A stretch of 64,000 bases of DNA from Mayamaea pseudoterrestris (GCA_027923505.1 BROI01000002.1:1674001-1738000); one strand, 5' to 3'. Shown: positions 1 to 10,727, counted from the stretch's first letter. Program-made: numbers and translations. The notes: generated by a model from the sequence alone, not told the origin.

Positions 1-103
1 TCTTGCTGGAGCCATTCTCGGCATCTTCAATGGCGTTTCGTAGCTCAATGGCCCATCCGTGCTCGGGAGCTTTGGCTCGCTTACTGAAGAAAGAAGAATT
101 CAT
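1..103 (-). CDS. N-terminal fragment of an unidentified protein (cut by window edge)
   Basis: An open frame of 34 codons runs leftward from an ATG at 103 to the window edge without a stop. It begins MNSSFFSKRAKAPEHGW and continues with a stretch that could form a helix. The fragment is too short to recognise. It would share the intergenic region 104-545 with the divergent gene at 546, an arrangement seen elsewhere in the window. It could also be a chance frame. Confidence 0.4.
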   Translation of the reverse strand, partial: MNSSFFSKRAKAPEHGWAIELRNAIEDAENGSSK

Positions 104-369
104 GGGCGAATCGTTCTTGTTGCCGGAAGAAAACGTTCTTCTTCTTGTTTCGCTTATTCGCTTGATATAGAGGCAGCGAAAGAGTGAGCTCAATCACAAT
201 CCTCGCTTCACAACTTTCAATCTCTCGTTGGAGCACAAGGATTGATGTCACAGACAATTAAACAATGTATTGCGCTCAAGGTATGCTTTAACGAAAGGGT
301 CATGGTCATATTCTTTGCGCGACTCTTTTGTTCTTGTTCTTCACCTGCGAGTACCGCTACGATGTGCTA

Positions 370-379
370 GTACCGGTAC
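370..379. promoter_or_regulatory. GTACCGGTAC palindrome
   Basis: A perfect 10-bp palindrome lies 167 bp upstream of the ATG at 546. The same or nearly the same site recurs upstream of other genes at 15329, 18432, 27415, 53608 and 54823. This suggests a binding site for a dimeric regulator, which is an inference. The rest of 104-545 shows no gene. Confidence 0.4.
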
Positions 380-545
380 GATACGTTTCTGCGAGTTTTC
401 ATTTCTGCCGCAGCCATGAAGGTCAAAGATCACTCTTCGACCGCATCTTGCATGCTTGACCTTGCTGTGAGCGACGGCGACGGTACAAGACTACCTTGCG
501 ATACAACGAAAGTAGTTACGTCTTATTATATTTACAAAGCATCAA

Positions 546-2063
546 ATGAGCACTGAACCGCATATTTCTTCCGTCGTGTGGGGCGATGACGACTCTCGCG
601 ACGATTTCATGGCGCAATTCCTCCACAAGAAAACCCTCGCTATTGCGGCAAACTACAAGCTTTCGCTGACCATTAGCTCCCACTTTGTCACGACGCTCTT
701 TCGTGACTCTCGTCCAATGCAAAATTCAGTGGAAACTGTTTTACACGAAGCTGAAGTTGCGCCCATTCAACGCGTCATTGTTGACGGAACTTGGACGTAC
801 GATGAAGACGTTACGTTGGATAACTACACCAAGATCGTCACCGCTGCTGGTAAAAATACAAATTTGGAGGAGCTTTACTTCAAATACAATCTTGGCAATG
901 CCGAAAAGGTTCACGCAGCGTTGCAGTGCATGCCAAACATTTCGATTCTGACGATTCACTACTTTGTTTCCACCGATCAATTAGAAGTATTGATTGATGA
1001 ACACTCGCGAATCATTGCGTCGGGACTCTCTGGACATGAAAAACTGGAAAATGTCACGTTTTGCATGACTACGGACTTGTCCTTTTATCTGTTGATTCCG
1101 CATTTGCTGCCCGTGCTTCCGACCATGCCACGGCTGACAAAGCTTACCTTGGCAAACACGCAACAACCCGTTCCAGTCATTTCGTTGCAAGCCTGCAAGG
1201 CGATTGCGTCATTGTTGCAGCTGGATGCGCCCAACTTGGTGGTGGAGCTGGAAAGCTTTCATTTTGCAACGAACAGTGGGCGCTGCCGCATCTTGTGCAA
1301 TGCCATTGCGTCGGCCGGTGTCAAGGGCATTAGTCTTCGCTACTGCAAAATCCATAACCTTGACATGCTGGTGAATGCTCTGCAGTTGTCCAAAATCAAG
1401 ACTTTGAGCTTGTTTGCCTGGCAAGTTCGCGACTTTTTGTGCCCGTTTCTAGCCATGCTGGCTCAGTCGCTCCCAAACATGTCGCTGGAGCGGCTTGAGT
1501 TGGATCATCATCGACATGTTTTGAAATTTGACGATGTACTGCGCAACGTTGCTGCCATTGTCCGGGCGGCACCGTCTTGTATCACCCTCAAGAGTTTGCA
1601 AATCCCCTATTCGGGGCAGCGGGGTGCTGCATCGGCGAAACTAGCCCGAGCGCTCGTCGCATGCGTTCGAAGCGAGTCGCAGTTGGAAGAAATTGTCATG
1701 CATTGTCCAGCCGATAAGACATCAAGCGAAGGAAACGACGTCTTTGCTGGATTGGCGGAAGCAATGAAGAACAATTATTATATCAAGCGATTCACGTTTC
1801 AGTACGATTATGCAGTACCCAGTGAAACCATTTTCCCTTGCAATTTGCAGACCCAGTCCCTCATTGACGCTATCACTCGCATGAACAGCTCCGGCCGCAT
1901 TTACGTCAAGCTGGATCCAGCTAATAAGCGAGCTGGTGTCGACGTGCTTGACTCCGTATCCAACAGTTTGGATGGTCTATTCATTCACTTGCTGGAGAAC
2001 CCATCCTTGTGCGCACGCGACGACGTGAATCATGAAAGCAATTGGATTGTCTCCTGGGAATGA
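546..2063 (+). CDS. LRR-like hypothetical protein, 505 aa
   Basis: A single-exon frame from the ATG at 546. Repeating hydrophobic patterns are visible, for example LEELYFKYNLGNA near residue 105, LTKLTLANT near 200 and IKTLSLFAW near 285. These resemble the strand-turn part of ribonuclease-inhibitor-type leucine-rich repeats. No signal peptide, membrane segment or catalytic motif is seen, so the protein is probably intracellular and used for protein binding. I do not recognise a specific family. The last ~40 bases of the gene are duplicated just past the stop (see the repeat at 2027). Confidence 0.75.
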   Translation: MSTEPHISSVVWGDDDSRDDFMAQFLHKKTLAIAANYKLSLTISSHFVTTLFRDSRPMQNSVETVLHEAEVAPIQRVIVDGTWTYDEDVTLDNYTKIVTAAGKNTNLEELYFKYNLGNAEKVHAALQCMPNISILTIHYFVSTDQLEVLIDEHSRIIASGLSGHEKLENVTFCMTTDLSFYLLIPHLLPVLPTMPRLTKLTLANTQQPVPVISLQACKAIASLLQLDAPNLVVELESFHFATNSGRCRILCNAIASAGVKGISLRYCKIHNLDMLVNALQLSKIKTLSLFAWQVRDFLCPFLAMLAQSLPNMSLERLELDHHRHVLKFDDVLRNVAAIVRAAPSCITLKSLQIPYSGQRGAASAKLARALVACVRSESQLEEIVMHCPADKTSSEGNDVFAGLAEAMKNNYYIKRFTFQYDYAVPSETIFPCNLQTQSLIDAITRMNSSGRIYVKLDPANKRAGVDVLDSVSNSLDGLFIHLLENPSLCARDDVNHESNWIVSWE

Positions 2064-2115
2064 AGCGGCGACGAGAATCACGAAAGCAATCGTATTGTTT
2101 CCTGGGAATGAAGCG
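2027..2115 (+). repeat. 47-bp tandem duplication spanning the stop codon
   Basis: The segment from GAATCATGAAAGCAATTGG (2027) to AATGAAGCG is repeated at 2074-2115 with a few substitutions. The stop codon of the gene at 546 lies inside the first copy, so the second copy is 3' UTR. A small local duplication after the coding end is the simplest reading. Confidence 0.7.
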
Positions 2116-2245
2116 ATGATTGAGAACAATCTTTCGCAAGCGACTGCGCCCTTTCATTCACCGAACTAGTAATTTCAGCATACATTGCTCTCAAAATACG
2201 TAACACATCAATCAATATATATTATCAAAACACCAACGAAAACTA

Positions 2246-3571
2246 CTACACTGTCGCATTACAGTTTGCCGGATCCATGGTCGTTTGCAGATTCGCATTG
2301 GGCCATTGCGTGAGCATGGGCAGCGGAACGCGCGCATGTTCCGCCAAATGCTCAAAGGCCACCCACATGCTGTATCGCCGTAACGCGTTTGGCTTGCCAC
2401 TGGCCTGAATGATCCATCGATGCAATGGATACTGAATGGCGCCGCTGCAAATGAGCGCCGGCTTGCCAGTGTGTGGATCCACCGACCAGAGTGGACCATG
2501 TGCGTGTCCCGGTGGCAGCGGAATGGCAATCTGCACGCCGGTTTGGTCGTTTTGGTTGTAGGCGTGTTGGTCAGTAACAGTTATATTGCTTGGGTTGGCT
2601 TCGTACGCCAAGTTTTCTGTTTTTGGTAGCGTAGTTTGCATACCCGAGGCAGCGTTGGCGCTGTATACGGCAAGGTGTATCTCGGCAAAGGCTGTGCTCG
2701 TTAAAAGATTGGAGTGGTCGTGGTAGCCGTCGGCGCCTTCATCCTCGCGCAAGGTCCACCACTGCATGTAGCACAATCGACTGCCGTTTGCGTCCTGCAG
2801 CAAAATACCAGCCATGTTGTAGAATTCGACTCCCTGAAAGGCGTCAAAGTAGTTGCCAAACATGTTCCACTTTAAATTCTCCGAAAATGGACCAGCAACG
2901 TCTTTGGCAGGCGACGTTGTCATGTCGGTAATGGGTGTATCCAACGCGTCCGTGGTCACCTTGATGTACACAAAGACTGCTCCATTGGCTCCAGCCTTGA
3001 TTTGCTCCACCGAGTTATCGAGAAACAATGACACGGCTCGATTCGGTGGCGTCACCACAAAGGTTTCCCAATGCCCGTCCGCGCGAAGCAGTCCATTGAG
3101 GTTGACATCCAGGAGCGTGCCACGCAGGATCTTGACCAAGTGGCGTTCACCAGAAGATGGAGCCGGCGGCTCAAAGATTGCATGTGACGCTAAACTGACG
3201 AACGTATAGTTCCACGCCGCTACGGTCCAGGTGGGAGAAACACTCACACTGCTTTTGCAGCTTGCAGCATCTGGAAGCTTGACGATGACGTTGCTCGCGT
3301 TGTGCCAGTCCATGGGAATTCCGAGTGGATATTCATCAATGGCTTGGAGCTTGACGTCAAAGGCGCAGGATCCTGTCGTTGCGACAGGAGATCCGCCTGA
3401 GACAATGGATTCTGATGCAGTTGTTGTTGCACTCGTCGTTGTTGTCGTTGCTGCTGCTGGAACAAAGTCGCCTCGCAGACCCTTGCGAAGCGTTGCTCCG
3501 TCAATGGCGAGATCGGCAATGAGAATGGCAGCAATCGCCAAGAGTGGTAAAAGGTAGGATCGGTCCGACAT
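2246..3571 (-). CDS. Secreted cupin-like hypothetical protein, 441 aa
   Basis: The protein begins MSDRSYLLPLLAIAAILIA, a signal peptide or signal anchor, followed by a Thr/Ala-rich linker (residues ~38-55). The rest is a globular region with several N-glycosylation sequons (NAS, NYT, NGS, NIT). A segment with YHDHSN, then FAEIHLAVY and later PPGHAHGPLW has the spacing of a double-stranded beta-helix metal site (HxH, ExH). It reminds me of the cupin domain of fungal aldos-2-ulose dehydratases, but that is a memory-based suggestion only. The gene is convergent with the gene at 546, leaving about 180 bp between them. Confidence 0.65.
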   Translation of the reverse strand: MSDRSYLLPLLAIAAILIADLAIDGATLRKGLRGDFVPAAATTTTTSATTTASESIVSGGSPVATTGSCAFDVKLQAIDEYPLGIPMDWHNASNVIVKLPDAASCKSSVSVSPTWTVAAWNYTFVSLASHAIFEPPAPSSGERHLVKILRGTLLDVNLNGLLRADGHWETFVVTPPNRAVSLFLDNSVEQIKAGANGAVFVYIKVTTDALDTPITDMTTSPAKDVAGPFSENLKWNMFGNYFDAFQGVEFYNMAGILLQDANGSRLCYMQWWTLREDEGADGYHDHSNLLTSTAFAEIHLAVYSANAASGMQTTLPKTENLAYEANPSNITVTDQHAYNQNDQTGVQIAIPLPPGHAHGPLWSVDPHTGKPALICSGAIQYPLHRWIIQASGKPNALRRYSMWVAFEHLAEHARVPLPMLTQWPNANLQTTMDPANCNATV

Positions 3572-3951
3572 GGTTCACAAGGAGTTATGTTTGTATGTAT
3601 GCTTTTCGCTCCATGCCCTTGTCCTTGACAAGCGATCAGTCTTTTTTGTCGAATAATGAGCGCGCAGCTGCGTTCAAAAGGTCATTTGAGACACTCGACT
3701 ATGCCTCTGGTCGTGCGAATCGACCTCGCGCGTTCCGATTCGCTGTTCGACTTCTGCATTTTGTATTGCCTGGTCATTTCTGGCAATCGTTTGTCCCGAA
3801 GAAATATCAACAGGACACGCTTCAATGTTCGCTGCGACGAAAAAGTCATCTGATGGTCATTTTCGACGAGATCTGCCCATTTGCATGACGGCAAATCTTT
3901 TTCGATCCATTGCCTCGCTTGCCCATACAAATAATCATCAAGGTTGTCACC
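3572..3951. other. Intergenic, divergent promoter region
   Basis: 380 bp between two divergent genes, both with secretory leaders (start codons at 3571 and 3952). No convincing short gene, repeat or RNA was seen. Confidence 0.5.
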
Positions 3952-5472
3952 ATGGTCAAGTTCCCAGTCACAGCCTTGGCTCTCTGCTCGGCCTTGCTCT
4001 TGCTAGAGACGGCAAAGGCTGAAACTTTCTTTGTCGACACGGAGTGTCAGGACTTTTGCGACACGTAAGTTTATGGAAAAGATGCGGAGGAGAAGCCTGT
4101 TGCTAACGCACCGCAAAAGAGTCTCGATACAATTTGTTGCGGCCCTAGGTAATTGTGATTTTAACCTTGCTCTTATCTTGGACGCAGATACTTTAAGATA
4201 TGCCAGAGTAGCAATGCCTACACGAATCCGTCTCCTTCCGACATAGTTCACCGACAATTAGTGACAAGCGCCGAACCAATTCTTCATCGACTAAATAATG
4301 GATCCAGTTTCAGCAAGGACATTCTACATTGTCAAATGGATTGCATGCTGTATCCTCGTCCAGCCTCGCCGGATGAGTATGTCACGCCACTCAAGTTTGG
4401 AAGCAACCTTGGCAGCGATACCTTTTGGTGCCGCAAGCGTCACTTGTCACTCGCCGCTCGCGTCGAAGGCAACAGTTTCAACGATCCCACCTTTCATTGC
4501 TACCATGCCGGCCCTACTGGAGGAAGCATTTGCAGAGACGTTCAAATCGATGGAGCGACTCCGTACGAATACTTGCGAGACGGCCAAGACACTCGTCACC
4601 ACATTGCGTACTGCGACTTGGCGGGCAACAATACCGTCGCCGACTGCACGCAAATGTACATTACGGATGACACCTTGCCGTATGCACTGCAGTGGCTTCC
4701 CAGTACGGTCCAATATTTGTTACTCAACGGTAATCCTGGCATTACCAATCTGACAGCCGGCATTTTCAAAAACAATCTTGAGAATCCAAAAGGCTTGAAG
4801 GCATTGTTCATGGACGAATGCAACATTACCTTTATTGACTCGCGCGCCTTTGCCGGTCTCGACCACTTGGAAGCCTTGAACTTGAACATGAACTTGATGA
4901 CGTCCTTTCCCGAAAAGATGCTGGAACCAACCAGACGGTTGCGACAGCTTTCGGCCATTACTTCCGGCTCCAAGTACGCCAGCCTCGTTGGTCTCCCGGA
5001 CGATTTATTTAGCTACACGCCCAACATGCAGCGCATCATCATTTACGGACATGCCAGCATTACTTCGTTTCCGGCCAATATTTTTAGAAACTTGACCGAA
5101 TGTCAAATCATCTCCTTTGTCAACTGCGGTTTTACCAATGCTGGTTTTCCGGATGGAGTCTTTAGCGATATGACCAGTCTCATGTATTTTGACTTTTTTG
5201 GTAACAAGCTCACGAAAGTGGAGAAGCGCTGGTTCAGCGGAAGCTGGGGCAAAAACGTTTTGCGACTGGCGCTGGATACCAACCAAATCACGTCGGTGGA
5301 AACGGGCGCACTCGACTCGCTGATCAACTTGGAAGTCTTGTACCTGCATCGCAACAAGGAACTATTGACCATTCCAAAGAGTGTGATTGCCAACAATACC
5401 AAGTTGCGACACTTGACGCTGCAGGGCAACCAAGATTACATTCCAGCCTTTCGCGACCGGGACGAGTTGTAG
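3952..5472 (+). CDS. Secreted leucine-rich-repeat protein, two exons
   Basis: Exon 1 is 3952-4064 and exon 2 is 4188-5472; the 123-bp intron has GTAAGT and GCAG ends and keeps the frame (ACA formed across the junction). The product is about 465 aa. Residues 1-22 (MVKFPVTALALCSALLLLETAKA) are a clear signal peptide, followed by a Cys-containing N-terminal region. From about residue 200, LRR units are visible (LEALNLNMNLMTSFP, MYFDFFGNKLTKV, LEVLYLHRNKELLTIP). No transmembrane segment or kinase follows, so it is probably a secreted or surface LRR protein. The ligand is unknown. Confidence 0.8.
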
Positions 5473-5704
5473 GCCACCTCCAGAACTTTGAAAAGTATGT
5501 AAACTTATGTTTAATTATTTTTTGTTTAATGCGATGTGTCATTTTGTCTACCTGTATGCAATTCTGTACCGTTGTTGGCCCATGACTCGAGGCGCCATGG
5601 GCAAGGAGTGCTAGCTAGCGAGTACCAGTGAGATGCTAAAACCGCTATGACGCGTATTTTCCAAGAGTGCGTGAATCTCTCACATCCATTTCCACAAAAC
5701 AGCC

Positions 5705-8389
5705 ATGGCAAGTGAGGCAATCAATGGACGAAGTCAACGTTTCCGAGACTGCATTACAATTACATTTGCGCTATTAGGCCTCTATTGGTTCGCCTCATCA
5801 TTCTTTTTGGCCAAGAAGAATCTTTCCCTCGTGTCTTCATGTCATGAATCGGAGACACTTCTCACACAAGTCCTTGGCTTGACGGAAACTCATATAAGTT
5901 TGCTACAAACCCAAGGAATTCTTTCCAAATCATCTGAATCAAGTCGTCAAGGATGTTGGATGCCTCGGCGAGTGGAATCCGTCATGCTGTTGCTTGTCGA
6001 CGCGCTTCGGTTTGACTTTTGCCTTTACAATCTACCAAAATCCGTCGGCTCGAGACTGCCGTCACTCAAGCAGCAGCAAAACGATGATTATTTGAATCAA
6101 ACGACTCGACTCTTTCGCTTCGTCGCCGATCCTCCGACTGTGACAATGCAGCGCCTCAAAGCCTTGACGACTGGTGGCTTGCCAACCTTTGCCGACATTT
6201 CCGCCAATTTCGGAGGAGCCTCGCTCGAGGAAGACTCCTGGCTGCATCAGCTCATGAAACATACGCGCGACGACTATGCGGCTCGCGGACGCCGTCAACC
6301 AGCGCAGTCAGCCTTTGTCGGCGACGATACGTGGATTGACTTGTTTCCAAATTTGTTTACGCAAGCACATCCCTATCCAAGCTTCAATACGCGCGATTTA
6401 AACACGGTGGACGATGGATGCATGGCGCATTTGCCAAACTTGACGCACAGCTTTCTCCACAATGACTTGGAAATGGTGATTGTCCACTTTTTGGGCGTTG
6501 ACCACGTTGGTCATACCTACGGCCCTCACAATGTACACATGGATGCCAAGCTCCAGCAAATGGACCATGCACTCGCCAACGTGTTGGATCAAGTGGACGC
6601 TTCCAATAGCTCATGTCAAGCCGTCTTGATCTTTGGGGATCACGGCATGACCGAGGACGGCAACCACGGTGGCGGCACCGAGGAGGAAGTCAGTGCGGCC
6701 TTATTTGTCCACGTTTCGCCCGCGTGCGAAGATATGAATGAAGCGATTGCGCTGGAGCGCGACTCGTCCTTGCTGTGGAGCGCCTCGCAAACCTTTGCGT
6801 CGATACACCAGATTGACATGGTTTCTACCTTGTCCATGATGTTGGGACTACCTATCCCGTTTGCGAATTTGGGAAGCATGGTGCCGTCGCTGCTGCCGGG
6901 GTATGGGCATTTGCATGTAGCCACGTCGCTAGCGCTCAACGCCGCCCAAGTATGGAGATACTTGACCATTTACTCGGAAACGGCCAACAAGCTGCCTTTG
7001 GGAAATTTGAAAATGCAGCTTGATATTGCAGTGTCTGCCTATCAAAATGTTTTGGATGCGCTTCGCCAAGACAAGGTGCTGGACGCTGACAAGTGCAACC
7101 AAGCTTCGGGGCTGCTCAAGTTGTTCTTAACGGAAGCACTTGCCCTGGGTCAGCGCGTCTGGACTCGCTTTGACAATGTTGGAATGATTGGCGGAGTTAC
7201 AGTGCTGCTGCTCGCCAGTGTCGCATACGCTTCTCCGTTGGCCAGTGATGGCTTTAAGCATTTACGTCGCCTGCAGCGCGACCACATGTTGGAAGTGTCT
7301 CTTGCACTATTCGCCATGCTGTTTCTTTGTGGACTACTCACGTTCAGCAACAGCTACATTTACGAGGAACAGCATGTAATCATGTTTTCCATGTCACTTG
7401 TATCAATTGCAGTGGCTGCGCGAATACGAAACGACTCAAAGTCGTGCACGGTGTGGCGCGGCGTGCTTGTATTGCCGATTGCTTCCAGACTGAATGAAGT
7501 GTTAATATCGGGACATGGACTTGATCCCTCCATGCAGGCTCACTTGGCTCACCACCCGCTGGTCTTTGTGGCGAGTCTTGCAGCGCTGGCTGCTATTCGA
7601 TGTTATTGGTACCAATGTCGAATCATCAAGTCGTTTTGGCAAGCGACGCTCGACTGCCTTGTACTGTTCTTCTTGGCTGGGAGCTGGTGGGAGAAGAGTC
7701 TTGCGGATCCTAGCCGGAACGGGTTCGTTCTGTGCCGCATCGCACTGTTTTGGCTGGCAGTGGGAACCTTCACCGCGTTCCGCGATGCCATGACTGCTAA
7801 CAATACAGTGGCTAGTCCTAATGATGCCTACCCGACGGCTACCTTCTCAGCACTCTTCAAAATGGCGATGGCTATTATGATAGTGACGGGCCCATCTGGG
7901 GCCGCTTCACTCGTCTTTCTTTTGCTTCAGGCCATGTCAATCTACATGTTGTCGCAGCTCGTTGGATCACTGCGAATCCATTCATTCGTCATTGCCACAA
8001 TGAGTCGGCTGGTGATTCGCCACATGTTCTTTGCCACAAACCACGGCTGCGCCTTTAACCGACTGCAGTATTCGTCAGCCTTTGTCGCGACTGACGAATT
8101 CTACTTTGTATTTGGAGGCCTTTCCTTGTTTCTCAATACCTTTGGATGGGAACTATTTGGTTTGGCGTTTGTTTACATGCTCAGCAAACAACACCACCGC
8201 CATTCTCTATGCCGCATATATACGTTGCTGCAGCTGCTGGAAGCGCTCACAAGCTGCGTTTCCGTGGCCATGTTGCGACGACACCTCATGGTGTGGGACG
8301 TTTACGCGCCGCATTTCATCTTTGTCTCTATTTTTACCGCTCTGCATGGACTCTGGCTGCTCTCCTGTAACTTGCTATCAATACTATAG
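5705..8389 (+). CDS. PIGO: GPI ethanolamine phosphate transferase 3 (PIG-O)
   Basis: 894 aa in one exon. Known role of the family: PIG-O is the ER membrane enzyme that adds phosphoethanolamine to the third mannose of the GPI precursor, the link to the anchored protein. The N-terminal membrane segment (residues ~18-35) is followed by an alkaline-phosphatase-fold lumenal domain: LLLVDALRFDF near 99, PSFNTRDLNTVDDG near 225, LGVDHVGHTYGPH near 263 and FGDHGMTEDGNHGG near 312, which carry the Asp and His metal ligands. The second half (~490-894) is a run of hydrophobic helices, as in PIG-O. Length and motif order match the family. Confidence 0.93.
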   Translation: MASEAINGRSQRFRDCITITFALLGLYWFASSFFLAKKNLSLVSSCHESETLLTQVLGLTETHISLLQTQGILSKSSESSRQGCWMPRRVESVMLLLVDALRFDFCLYNLPKSVGSRLPSLKQQQNDDYLNQTTRLFRFVADPPTVTMQRLKALTTGGLPTFADISANFGGASLEEDSWLHQLMKHTRDDYAARGRRQPAQSAFVGDDTWIDLFPNLFTQAHPYPSFNTRDLNTVDDGCMAHLPNLTHSFLHNDLEMVIVHFLGVDHVGHTYGPHNVHMDAKLQQMDHALANVLDQVDASNSSCQAVLIFGDHGMTEDGNHGGGTEEEVSAALFVHVSPACEDMNEAIALERDSSLLWSASQTFASIHQIDMVSTLSMMLGLPIPFANLGSMVPSLLPGYGHLHVATSLALNAAQVWRYLTIYSETANKLPLGNLKMQLDIAVSAYQNVLDALRQDKVLDADKCNQASGLLKLFLTEALALGQRVWTRFDNVGMIGGVTVLLLASVAYASPLASDGFKHLRRLQRDHMLEVSLALFAMLFLCGLLTFSNSYIYEEQHVIMFSMSLVSIAVAARIRNDSKSCTVWRGVLVLPIASRLNEVLISGHGLDPSMQAHLAHHPLVFVASLAALAAIRCYWYQCRIIKSFWQATLDCLVLFFLAGSWWEKSLADPSRNGFVLCRIALFWLAVGTFTAFRDAMTANNTVASPNDAYPTATFSALFKMAMAIMIVTGPSGAASLVFLLLQAMSIYMLSQLVGSLRIHSFVIATMSRLVIRHMFFATNHGCAFNRLQYSSAFVATDEFYFVFGGLSLFLNTFGWELFGLAFVYMLSKQHHRHSLCRIYTLLQLLEALTSCVSVAMLRRHLMVWDVYAPHFIFVSIFTALHGLWLLSCNLLSIL

Positions 8390-8502
8390 ACTTGTGTAAA
8401 TCGTGTACGAAATATGGTATACTACGGTTAGCATTTGATGGCAGCTAAAACAATGCGGGAGGGTACAGTACAGTACCTTGACCAGAGTATATATAGGCGA
8501 TA

Positions 8503-8518
8503 GTCGTAGCGGTAATGG
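8503..8518 (+). promoter_or_regulatory. Shared upstream motif GTCGTAGCGGTAATGG
   Basis: This 16-mer, 113 bp upstream of the ATG at 8631, nearly repeats at 37955-37969 (115 bp upstream of the Ca2+-ATPase start) and at 59048-59062 (between PA2G4 and the CK2 beta gene). A TATA-like stretch (GTATATATAGG) lies about 14 bp before it. Function is inferred only from recurrence. Confidence 0.3.
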
Positions 8519-8630
8519 AGTGCGGACGTCCACGCGTTCCTTTTTTCTTCTGCGAAACATCAACATGATGTGCAAAAGTAAAGACCAGGCGAGCTGCCCA
8601 TCAATTAAATTTAGATGCAAGAGCCTTGAT

Positions 8631-10727
8631 ATGAAGCAAAGACTATACTATTATACATTCATTCTTATCGTCTGCAAAAGTTCCATCGTAACGGCGTTTG
8701 GCGCGACACCATTGCCTGGCGGCGGCGTTTCGACATGTCGAAACCTTTGTCGACAAAACCGACGGCAATGTCATCATATGACAACCATAAATGCGCAGCA
8801 ACGGCGAGCCGTTTTTTACGACGACAATGAGAATAGCAATGACCTTAATTATGTAAATGATGTTATTGATGACGATGAAAGCAGCCACTACTACGAAACT
8901 ACTTCATTGGATCGCATGACGACGACGAGAACGAACGACGGAAACAATCTGCTGCGACGAAATCTGCAAAAACCAATAACTGGCGCCGCACCATTAATCA
9001 AGCGACGGAACGAAGATAGATATTTTGACGAGTATAAATATGAGCAGGAAGAAGACGATGATGAGAATGATTACAACGACGACGATGACGATTACGACGA
9101 CGACGACGACGTAGACGACGAGGCAAAAACGACTGGAAACTTTTGGTCAAATCCCAACGCTGCTTCCATGGACCGATTTCGCCAGCGGCAGCAGCTGCCA
9201 CGGCGAGATGCTTCCACTAGGCCACGGATGTCCAGTCGAGGCCGAAGAGGAGATCCTTCATCGCAGCAGCAGCAGCAGCAGCAGCAGCAACGGAGACGAT
9301 CTACCTTTCGGTCCGGAACGCCTCCGCCACCGGCACCCTTTCGCGACTTTTACAATAAACTCTTTTGGTACGGCGTCAACGATGATAGTGACGACATAAA
9401 TGATGACGACCGTAATCCAGCCGATCCAACCATGTTTGGAGGTACCAAGGGAAAGTTCAACGGACTGGCGTATCTAAAAGTGGCAGCGTCAGACGAGCCC
9501 GACTATGACACTGCGGCGAGACGACAACGTCGACGACGACCTGCAACGAATCGAGAGGATGCTTCAACAGTTAGAGTATTACGTGGACCACCAGGAGAGT
9601 CACGCACGGAAGTGACGCCGCCGGATGATCCTCCCAACCCATGGCCAAGCACGCAACAACGACGACGGCGCAACGCGCCAGATTGGCCGGCGGAAACGGT
9701 GTCGTCGTGGTTTGACGAAGGCGACGATAACGATTTATATGACGACGATGACTATCAAGACGATCAAGATGATGAACGCTACAACAAGCAGCAGCAACAA
9801 TCAGACTCGCGAAAACGATCATCATCACCACTGTGGAAGGCGATTGACTCGTTCCTTGGCCTGGATCGACAAGAGATGCAGAGACAAGCGACATGGTACA
9901 ATGATCAAATGGGAATCGACAAGAATAGACAGCGGCAACGGCCAAAACAACCAATAAAGCAGCAGCAGCAGCAGCAGCGACGTCCACGTCCTGGTTATCT
10001 ATACGCCATGGGCGAGGACGATTTAGAGGATGAAACGTTTAATGGTGGTGAGGATGAAGTTGTGGTAGATGTCGATCCAAAACCCGTGGTTGACGGTTCC
10101 AATAAAGACGGACCAAACGTAGCAGCGGTCAATGACGATGACGATAATAAAGACAGCATGGCAGCGGCGCAGAAGAAGGACCTTTCCTGGCAGGAGCGAG
10201 CAGCTGCCGTGGAACGTGTTCCTCCAGCTGGAATACCGGCATGGGGACCATCCGGCGAGCTGGACATTGACGCACGCACCAAGAGCATTCTTGACGCGCT
10301 GGAAGATGTCGTCAATGCCAAACTGCGCGTCAGCGAGCAAGAAAAGCTTGTGGAACTTGCCAAGGAGCAAGTGTCAGTGCTGCGGGTGGAGGCGCAACTA
10401 ACGCAACGGCGCCTCGAGCAATCGCGACAACCTATCAACACAATGCAAAACGCGCTACGCAAGCTTGACTTTGACGTTGAAGAAGCTTCACGCAAACTGC
10501 GGCTATGCAAGAGTCGGCTATCTTTCGCCAAGGAAGAGTTGGCTGACTTGGAAGCTCGCCACTGGGCAGTCTTGAGCTTTTACAATCCCGATGTGGTGGC
10601 AGCGAATCTTGCGGATGCCTTTCGTGAATTGGAAGAAAGTGAACCGGCGGTGAAACAGTACAAGGAGGAAATGGAGGCGTCAGAGTCATCGGCAACGACA
10701 TTAGAAACGAGTAACGAAAAGGAATGA
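8631..10727 (+). CDS. Plastid-targeted, largely disordered protein with C-terminal coiled coil
   Basis: I place the start at 8631 because it gives a clean secretory leader ending KSSIVTA|FGATPLPGG, the Ala-Phe cleavage signature of plastid import in diatoms; an in-frame ATG lies upstream at 8478. The product is 698 aa. Residues ~60-420 are low-complexity: Asp-rich runs, Arg/Gln-rich stretches and polyQ encoded by pure CAG tracts (9262-9289, 9960-9978). A conserved-looking segment (LSWQERAAAVERVPPAGIP near 555) precedes a long heptad-type coiled coil (residues ~575-670). I do not recognise the family. A plastid scaffold or membrane-associated coiled-coil protein is possible. Confidence 0.75.
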   Translation: MKQRLYYYTFILIVCKSSIVTAFGATPLPGGGVSTCRNLCRQNRRQCHHMTTINAQQRRAVFYDDNENSNDLNYVNDVIDDDESSHYYETTSLDRMTTTRTNDGNNLLRRNLQKPITGAAPLIKRRNEDRYFDEYKYEQEEDDDENDYNDDDDDYDDDDDVDDEAKTTGNFWSNPNAASMDRFRQRQQLPRRDASTRPRMSSRGRRGDPSSQQQQQQQQQRRRSTFRSGTPPPPAPFRDFYNKLFWYGVNDDSDDINDDDRNPADPTMFGGTKGKFNGLAYLKVAASDEPDYDTAARRQRRRRPATNREDASTVRVLRGPPGESRTEVTPPDDPPNPWPSTQQRRRRNAPDWPAETVSSWFDEGDDNDLYDDDDYQDDQDDERYNKQQQQSDSRKRSSSPLWKAIDSFLGLDRQEMQRQATWYNDQMGIDKNRQRQRPKQPIKQQQQQQRRPRPGYLYAMGEDDLEDETFNGGEDEVVVDVDPKPVVDGSNKDGPNVAAVNDDDDNKDSMAAAQKKDLSWQERAAAVERVPPAGIPAWGPSGELDIDARTKSILDALEDVVNAKLRVSEQEKLVELAKEQVSVLRVEAQLTQRRLEQSRQPINTMQNALRKLDFDVEEASRKLRLCKSRLSFAKEELADLEARHWAVLSFYNPDVVAANLADAFRELEESEPAVKQYKEEMEASESSATTLETSNEKE

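Noticed and set aside
9571-9987. 138-codon antisense frame rich in Ala and Val
   Set aside because: It is the reverse complement of CAG/GAC-rich coding sequence of the plastid-targeted protein; composition alone explains its length.
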